NCBI GenBank assembly: GCA_964424565.1 | Contig: CAYRIZ010000026.1 | Location: 1-28,401 of the forward strand | Source of the DNA: Avisuccinivibrio sp964424565 | GTDB lineage: Bacteria; Pseudomonadota; Gammaproteobacteria; Enterobacterales; Succinivibrionaceae | DNA length: 28,401 nt | Direction: 5' to 3' | Shown: piece after piece, positions 24,565-28,401 of the stretch | Layout: every line of letters starts with the position of its first letter | How positions within the stretch are numbered: position 1 is the stretch's first letter | Program-made: the position numbers and the translations under genes | Notes under the pieces: generated by a model | Seen by the model: only the letters and a program-made list of their open reading frames with translations | Told to the model about the DNA's origin: nothing | Database searches by the model: none

Positions 24565-25011
24565 GGCCAGTACTCCGAAAACTCGATTGAACATACAATC
24601 CGTCACCATGGCAGCGAACGGATCAGCCGGCAGGCAGTACTTCTGCACCAGCACAGAGCAGGACATACAAAATAAAGCAGTAAGCGGCAATGCCCAGGGA
24701 ATAAATCACTTGTAAGAATTTTATAAGGATTTTAAACCCTGACCACAGCCCCAAAATTTTGCCGCCTTATTTTAAAAAATCCCGGATATATGCGCTTTTG
24801 CATCGGTATTGCGCCTTGTTTTCGGCCTGATTATAGACAGGCCTGCCGCCGGAAAAAACGCACGATACTAACCCGCAATTACACAATATTGATTTATTTG
24901 CCAAGAAATTTAACCCAGATCACAAAGCTGACAAAAATGGGGGATGGTTTAAAATAATGTGGTTTTTTGTTTTATTCAGTGTTGCTTTGCAAAAATTGTC
25001 TTGAAAATCAG
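24565..25011. other. AT-rich intergenic region upstream of the GPH symporter
   Basis: The promoter of the symporter-glucosidase operon should lie here. A minus-strand TATAAA-type -10 is present near 24722-24730, but I found no matching -35. One CRP half-site (TGTGATCTGG on the minus strand, near 24914-24924) has a poor second half and is far from the gene. Composition shifts from GC-rich to clearly AT-rich at about 24700. No gene is seen. Confidence 0.4.
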
Positions 25012-25019
25012 GGGGTTAG

Positions 25020-25205
25020 GCTGAGCTGGCAGCGGGCGGCAGATTCGGTCCGGTGAGCTTGAGGCAAAGAGATCGACTTGTGAAGCCCCGGGAGTTTTCA
25101 GCGGCCTTGGAGAAGAGCGAGCGCCCGGGGGATGAATGGATGATTTTCCTGAAGATCTGCTGCCCCCGCATCCGGCTGGAAGCACTGAAGGATAAAACTT
25201 ACTGA
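25020..25205 (+). pseudogene. Possible remnant of the rnpA 5' end
   Basis: A GC-rich patch in AT-rich surroundings holds a plus-strand open frame from the TAG at 25017 to a TGA at 25203. It has no ATG; a GTG at 25053 would give 50 residues. The translation includes RQRDRLVKPREFSAALEKSE and later PRIRLEALKD. This matches the usual start of RNase P protein (a basic R-x-x-RL-x-x-x-x-x-F pattern, then a PR-x-x-L block) but stops before the RNR signature, so it could not work as RnpA. Near-identical TGAAAATCAGG-like sequences flank it at 25002 and 25203. It is judged from motif spacing alone and could be chance. Confidence 0.3.
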
Positions 25206-25270
25206 AAAATCAGGATTAATGTTTGGTTTGGCTGAACTTGAGGTAAGGGGGTGGATTTGGATAATATTTG

Positions 25271-25296
25271 AGGTGCCTTTACGAATAAAGGCACCT
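25271..25296 (-). terminator. Perfect 11-bp hairpin downstream of the lipoprotein operon
   Basis: AGGTGCCTTTA (25271-25281) and TAAAGGCACCT (25286-25296) pair perfectly across a 4-nt loop, which reads TTCG on the minus strand. It lies about 80 bp past the DUF799 stop. The following minus-strand bases are AT-rich (CAAATATTATCC) but contain no T-run, so it is a probable transcript end or 3' stabiliser. Confidence 0.55.
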
Positions 25297-25337
25297 GGCT
25301 GATAGATAGATTACTTAAATAAATTAAAGGCCGCGCT

Positions 25338-25354
25338 GTGACTGGATTAGTCAC
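25338..25354 (-). repeat. Short inverted repeat just after the DUF799 gene
   Basis: GTGACT (25338-25343) and AGTCAC (25349-25354) form a 6-bp stem with a 5-nt loop. On the minus strand the sequence beyond it becomes T/A-rich (CCTTTAATTTATTT). It is a weaker alternative terminator for the lipoprotein operon. Confidence 0.4.
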
Positions 25355-25375
25355 GTGGTCCCGCTATATTATGAT

Positions 25376-25990
25376 TTATTGTTGTTTGCTATAAGGTCCG
25401 TTTTGGAAATTTTTTGACACAAATTGATTGTTTATAATTGCGCTGACCTGGTCATATGAAGGATCTGCTCTTTCAATACCAGCTACTACCATATTAACAA
25501 CAACATCAATTATACTGTTTGAATTACTTGATGGAGAGTATGTGCCAAAATAACCAGCATTCAACAGTTCAACTCCATTGCGATCATAAACAGTATAAGT
25601 AACTGCACCAGTTGATACTGTTGTAAATAAGGCGTACATAGATGACCAAACTTTAATATGTGCAAAAACAACAGCATCTGCATCAAATAATTCGGCCAAA
25701 GCGGCTGGATCTTGTTCCTGTACCTTTTCTGCATCATACAATCCTTCAGCTTCAAGTACGGTTTTCACTGTTAAAGGAGGAAACATGTAATAACCGCGCT
25801 CATCCAGATATAATAAAGCTGAACTTGGAAGTATATCGGCGGCGACAACTTCAGTTGAATCATTTATAACAGGAACAAACAATATAGATCTGATTTGAGG
25901 ATCATCTACTTTATATGTATAAAGTGAACTGCAACCAGACAAAAAGAATGAAGTGCAGAGAATAATTATGCAAAATAGCTTTTTCATCAT
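25376..25990 (-). CDS. DUF799 (GNA1162-family) lipoprotein
   Basis: The 204-residue protein starts with a lipoprotein signal (MMKKLFCII...) ending in the lipobox LSGC, with lipidated Cys20. The mature part (RSILFVPVINDSTEVVAAD, ADILPSSALLYLDERGYYMFP, ALAELFDADAVVFAHIKVW) matches the DUF799 family, known from Neisseria GNA1162, whose fold is related to TolB N-terminal and CsgG-type domains. It is the last of four lipoprotein genes transcribed leftward, 13 bp after the DUF4810 gene. AGGCAGG precedes the start; the second ATG three bases on is equally possible. In other proteobacteria this gene travels with CsgG-like and DUF4810 genes, which supports a shared outer-membrane complex of unknown cargo. 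Confidence 0.88.
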   Translation of the reverse strand: MMKKLFCIIILCTSFFLSGCSSLYTYKVDDPQIRSILFVPVINDSTEVVAADILPSSALLYLDERGYYMFPPLTVKTVLEAEGLYDAEKVQEQDPAALAELFDADAVVFAHIKVWSSMYALFTTVSTGAVTYTVYDRNGVELLNAGYFGTYSPSSNSNSIIDVVVNMVVAGIERADPSYDQVSAIINNQFVSKNFQNGPYSKQQ

Positions 25991-26003
25991 TTATGCCTGC
26001 CTG

Positions 26004-26432
26004 TTATTCAATAGATAATGATTTTTCATATTCAATGAGTTCGTCATCTGTTTTTTTATCATAAGATTGATTTTGAGAATTAGTTTCAGCGATTAAACCA
26101 CTAATAAGCTTATCCATAAAAGTTCTGCTTTCCGGCCAGCTGTCACGTTCTTTTTGATAATAAGAGACAGCACTAAGTTTATTTCCAGTTTTTAAATACA
26201 AGGTTCCTAATTCTGCATAGAATCCAGGTGGAATTTTTTTGCCTGAAGACATTGCATCTGATTCAATCTCAGATAATATTTCAATATATTCTGTTTCTGT
26301 TATATCCTGACTTGCATACTCGCTTGATGCATGGTGATAATTGCCCCAGTAATATAGTGAGGAAGAACAACCTGACAAACACAGAAGTACAGATATGTAT
26401 GCGGATAGCTTGAGAAGTTTTTTGGGTTTCAT
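26004..26432 (-). CDS. DUF4810 lipoprotein
   Basis: This 142-residue lipoprotein has a basic signal start (MKPKKLLKL) and the lipobox LSGC (Cys22). The mature part begins SSSLYYWGNYHH, the typical opening of DUF4810 proteins. A TPR-like pair of helices follows (GFYAELGTLYLKTGNKLSAV). The ATG at 26432 is chosen because it gives a canonical signal peptide; a TTG at 26450 would add six residues. The ribosome binding site is weak for either. It is the third gene of the leftward cassette, between the PEGA-like and DUF799 genes. The helical repeat suggests a scaffold role for the CsgG-like partner. Confidence 0.85.
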   Translation of the reverse strand: MKPKKLLKLSAYISVLLCLSGCSSSLYYWGNYHHASSEYASQDITETEYIEILSEIESDAMSSGKKIPPGFYAELGTLYLKTGNKLSAVSYYQKERDSWPESRTFMDKLISGLIAETNSQNQSYDKKTDDELIEYEKSLSIE

Positions 26433-26466
26433 TTTTCTATCTATTTGCAATCAATTGGCTGTTTAT

Positions 26467-26781
26467 TTAGTGAACATTAATTACTTTGTTTACACCGTTA
26501 CTTAAAAATATTGTCTGAGTAAACAGCAGGTTATCATTGGTGTCACGTATTTCAATTTTGTGAGAACCAGGAAGTACTACTAAAACATCCTGTCCTGTCA
26601 TAAAATCTCCTATAACACCAACCAAATTATTGTCGATATAAACTCTTGCATTGGTATTCGTTGATTTAAAAGAAATAGTAGAACTGGGATCTACGGAAGA
26701 AGTAATCATTTCAGGATTAGTATCAGCGCATCCTGAAATGGCCAGACAAGCAGCAATAACAAAACAATATATCTTATTCAC
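26467..26781 (-). CDS. Small PEGA-like lipoprotein
   Basis: This 104-residue product uses a GTG start two bases after the CsgG-like stop, with GAGG ten bases upstream inside the previous gene. The signal ends at the lipobox ISGC (Cys18). The mature part (ARVYIDNNLVGVIGDFMTGQ, then VVLPGSHKIEIRD) has the short beta-strand pattern of PEGA domains, surface-layer-type modules with Pro-Gly after a hydrophobic strand. No enzyme motif is seen. Tight spacing implies translation coupled to the CsgG-like gene. I do not recall this member as a standard part of CsgG-DUF4810-DUF799 cassettes, so it may be lineage-specific. Confidence 0.75.
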   Translation of the reverse strand: MNKIYCFVIAACLAISGCADTNPEMITSSVDPSSTISFKSTNTNARVYIDNNLVGVIGDFMTGQDVLVVLPGSHKIEIRDTNDNLLFTQTIFLSNGVNKVINVH

Positions 26782-26783
26782 CT

Positions 26784-27749
26784 TTAAATTTCCTCAATTA
26801 CCAAATCGTCAATACTGTAGCCATTCAAACTGCCGGAGATTAAATCACATACCGAGCCTTCATCTACATCATTTGTTCCAAATTGTGAAACAATTTTAAT
26901 TCTGCCTATTTCTCTGCCGGGAAGCTGTATCATAAATCCAGTTTGCTTTGATTTAACCTGCTCGCCTTTATTTTTAACAACAAAGGTATCTCCAACCTTT
27001 ATACCCTGACTTTTACCACCTGATATAATCAGATTTGGAGAAACAGTTAAGAAGTAAGTTCTCCAGGGTTGATCCTTCAGTTCGGAAATGATGTTACTCA
27101 CAACTTCAGATACTGCTGTAGATATGGCCTCATCATTAAGCCGTCCATCATAGGCTGAAACATTATCTCCCCAACCAAGTACGCTGCCTGATTCTGTGCT
27201 TGCCTGACCAGATCCTGAAGTAGCAAAGATAACTCTGGCTGATTCGACATCTACTAATCTTGCATCAATAGTTGCTGTTGCCAATTGCCTTTTGGTTGTT
27301 GTCCAGAAGCCGGAACGTCCGTCTGTAGTACGACCAAATTTAGTCATGGAGCCCATTAGTAAAACATCTGCACCTACTTTTTGCATATCTGAACCGGTAA
27401 ATGCATTTTCAGTTATTAATCTGCCCAAGTCAGGTCTTTCAAGAACTATAAAATATCCTGATTGTACTAAAGCTTTAGACATCATATCTGTAAGCTGTTT
27501 TCCAACAGGATCTCCGTAATTATCTCTAAGTAATGATTTTCCGTACTGAGTTTCATTTGATATGCGGCCAATCGCTATTTTTCTTTTGAGAGTAGGAGCT
27601 TGTGCCGTAGTTGCGGTTTGCTGTGCGAGACGCTGTTCCTGTATTGAAGCATCCTGTTCATGCACTTCAGGAGGATCAGCTACATATGCACAGCCTGAAA
27701 GATAAAATGCAGCAGTCGATAATAAAGTTAAGATTGAAAGCTTCTTCAT
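26784..27749 (-). CDS. CsgG-family outer-membrane lipoprotein
   Basis: This 321-residue protein belongs to the CsgG family, whose founding member forms the nonameric outer-membrane channel for curli subunits. A signal peptide ends at the lipobox LSGC (Cys20). The CsgG core includes KIAIGRISNET, LTDMMSKALVQSGYFIVLER, ADVLLMGSMTKFG and ATIDARLVDVESARVIFATSGSG (split across residues about 60-200). An extra C-terminal part (about 235-321, SGGKSQGIKVGDTFVVKNKG) looks like a small beta-barrel not found in E. coli CsgG. GAAGGG lies six bases before the ATG. It heads the four-gene cassette. No curli subunit (csgA/B) or csgE/F is in the window, so its cargo is unknown. Confidence 0.88.
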   Translation of the reverse strand: MKKLSILTLLSTAAFYLSGCAYVADPPEVHEQDASIQEQRLAQQTATTAQAPTLKRKIAIGRISNETQYGKSLLRDNYGDPVGKQLTDMMSKALVQSGYFIVLERPDLGRLITENAFTGSDMQKVGADVLLMGSMTKFGRTTDGRSGFWTTTKRQLATATIDARLVDVESARVIFATSGSGQASTESGSVLGWGDNVSAYDGRLNDEAISTAVSEVVSNIISELKDQPWRTYFLTVSPNLIISGGKSQGIKVGDTFVVKNKGEQVKSKQTGFMIQLPGREIGRIKIVSQFGTNDVDEGSVCDLISGSLNGYSIDDLVIEEI

Positions 27750-27798
27750 AGTTAGCCCTTCAGCATAAAGATCAACTAATTTTAGTTTTTTCTGGATT

Positions 27799-27827
27799 AT
27801 TATTTATCGATTTTTTTACAATCTAAA
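27799..27827 (-). promoter_or_regulatory. Probable promoter of the CsgG-like cassette
   Basis: On the minus strand TTTAGA (27822-27827) and AATAAT (27799-27804) are spaced by 17 bp, about 50 bp before the ATG at 27749. A small palindrome GTGAT-N6-ATCAC (27843-27858) lies just upstream and might be an activator site; its spacing does not fit CRP. Confidence 0.45.
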
Positions 27828-27979
27828 ATCCGCACTATTTGTGTGATATTGAAATCACTTAAGTTCTGGTCCTTCACATCCAACTGAATTTTTTCTGCTC
27901 ATTGTTTCTCTCTTTGCCTTACGTTTTTCCTCCCTTTTTCGGGCTGATGGTGTTCTTGAGATGCTGCTCTTCTGCCATT

Positions 27980-28360
27980 TCAATAGTTTTTTAAGATTGA
28001 TCGTACAAAAGCGCTGTCCGAGGTGAACTGCTCCCACTCTTTGTTATGGCCCTGCAGATTACAGCTGCCATCTGTCCTGGCGGACACATATAGACCCTGC
28101 ACCCTGAAACTGATACTGAATGGTCCGTTGTCCTCACATTCAAGATCCACCGGCTGTTTTCCAAGCTGTACGGTCAGGTCAGGATTGATGCCGGACACAT
28201 ACAGATCGCTGTCTGTTAGACGGAGCCGGCAGCCTTTATCCGTCATTTCACAACTTAATGGAGTGAATTTGCCGTTCATGCTGTTGTCAGTATTGACAAG
28301 CCGGTTCTCAGGACGGCAAATGCCAAGCAGAGTACGGTGTTCAGTGGTGTTGGCTATCAC
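27980..28360 (-). CDS. Beta-trefoil/fascin-like domain protein, possibly truncated
   Basis: This 126-residue frame begins at a GTG (28360) with no clear ribosome binding site, after an in-frame TAA, and ends at 27980. Residues about 45-115 (RLRLTDSDLYVSG, PVDLECEDNGPFSIS, GLYVSARTDGSCNLQGHNK, then EWEQF) follow the strand-turn pattern of fascin or beta-trefoil modules, which often sit at the C-terminus of glycosyltransferases or carbohydrate-binding proteins. No signal peptide or catalytic domain is visible, so it may be the tail of a broken larger gene. The tail after EWEQF looks unrelated, and a second open frame (27855-28037) continues downstream, hinting at a frameshift or junction. Confidence 0.5.
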   Translation of the reverse strand: MIANTTEHRTLLGICRPENRLVNTDNSMNGKFTPLSCEMTDKGCRLRLTDSDLYVSGINPDLTVQLGKQPVDLECEDNGPFSISFRVQGLYVSARTDGSCNLQGHNKEWEQFTSDSAFVRSILKNY

Positions 28361-28401
28361 TAAGAAGATCCGAGATCTTTAGAGAGTCTCTGGGGGCTGT
28401 T

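Noticed and set aside
24910..24930. CRP site upstream of the GPH symporter
   Set aside because: Only one half (TGTGA) matches; the other half is poor, and it lies about 350 bp from the gene.
24976..25185. Minus-strand 69-codon open frame in the GC-rich patch
   Set aside because: It is Pro/Ser-rich with no ribosome binding site. The plus-strand frame over the same bases has more protein-like composition.
27843..27858. CRP-like site before the CsgG-like cassette
   Set aside because: GTGA and TCAC are separated by eight bases, not the six required for CRP.

Overview
The window looks like chromosomal DNA of a GC-rich, anaerobically living gammaproteobacterium. The main clues are a Gly-Cys-Leu tRNA cluster in the same order as Escherichia coli glyW-cysT-leuZ, the anaerobic glycerol-3-phosphate dehydrogenase GlpABC, and proteobacterial-type XseA, BcsG, MntP, YigZ and CsgG/DUF4810/DUF799 genes. 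A Succinivibrionaceae or other Aeromonadales member would fit, but that placement is inference.

Layout. At 74-339 a tRNA operon runs leftward from a strong promoter. xseA (520-2319) points away from it and has an unusually long stalk made of 45-residue repeats. It converges on a very large unrecognised gene (2294-5524, minus) whose C-terminus resembles TerB_C. A glycerol catabolism block follows: glpA-glpB-glpC (5989-10168) and glpK (10324-11826), separated by an unusual cluster of TTACGA repeats and closed by a terminator. Next come a tail-anchored protein, a small secreted DUF1036-like protein and yigZ (12029-13856). mntP (minus) and a threonine-aldolase/queH pair (plus) diverge from a shared palindrome at 14488-14504. 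Leftward birA-bioB (16285-18467) starts at a promoter carrying a perfect 9-bp inverted repeat, a good candidate BirA operator.

The cellulose-modifying phosphoethanolamine transferase bcsG (18563-20254) is preceded by a gene (20301-21038) encoding only a copy of the BcsG membrane domain. The paralogue has a new N-terminus and no catalytic domain. A GPH sugar symporter and a GH13 alpha-glucosidase (24564 to 21347, minus) form a sugar uptake and cleavage operon ending in a terminator at 21276-21301.

From about 24700 to 28000 the DNA becomes AT-rich. It holds a leftward four-lipoprotein operon (CsgG-like, PEGA-like, DUF4810, DUF799), probably an outer-membrane assembly or export module. A roughly 190-bp GC-rich patch at 25012-25205 interrupts the AT-rich sequence and may be a remnant of the rnpA 5' end. 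The right edge (27980-28360) carries a beta-trefoil-like coding fragment. No CRISPR array, rRNA, complete insertion sequence or phage gene is visible.

Functional picture: fermentative or anaerobic-respiratory use of glycerol phosphate and alpha-glucosides, biotin synthesis with autoregulated BirA, queuosine modification, manganese export, and decoration of an exopolysaccharide or cell surface.
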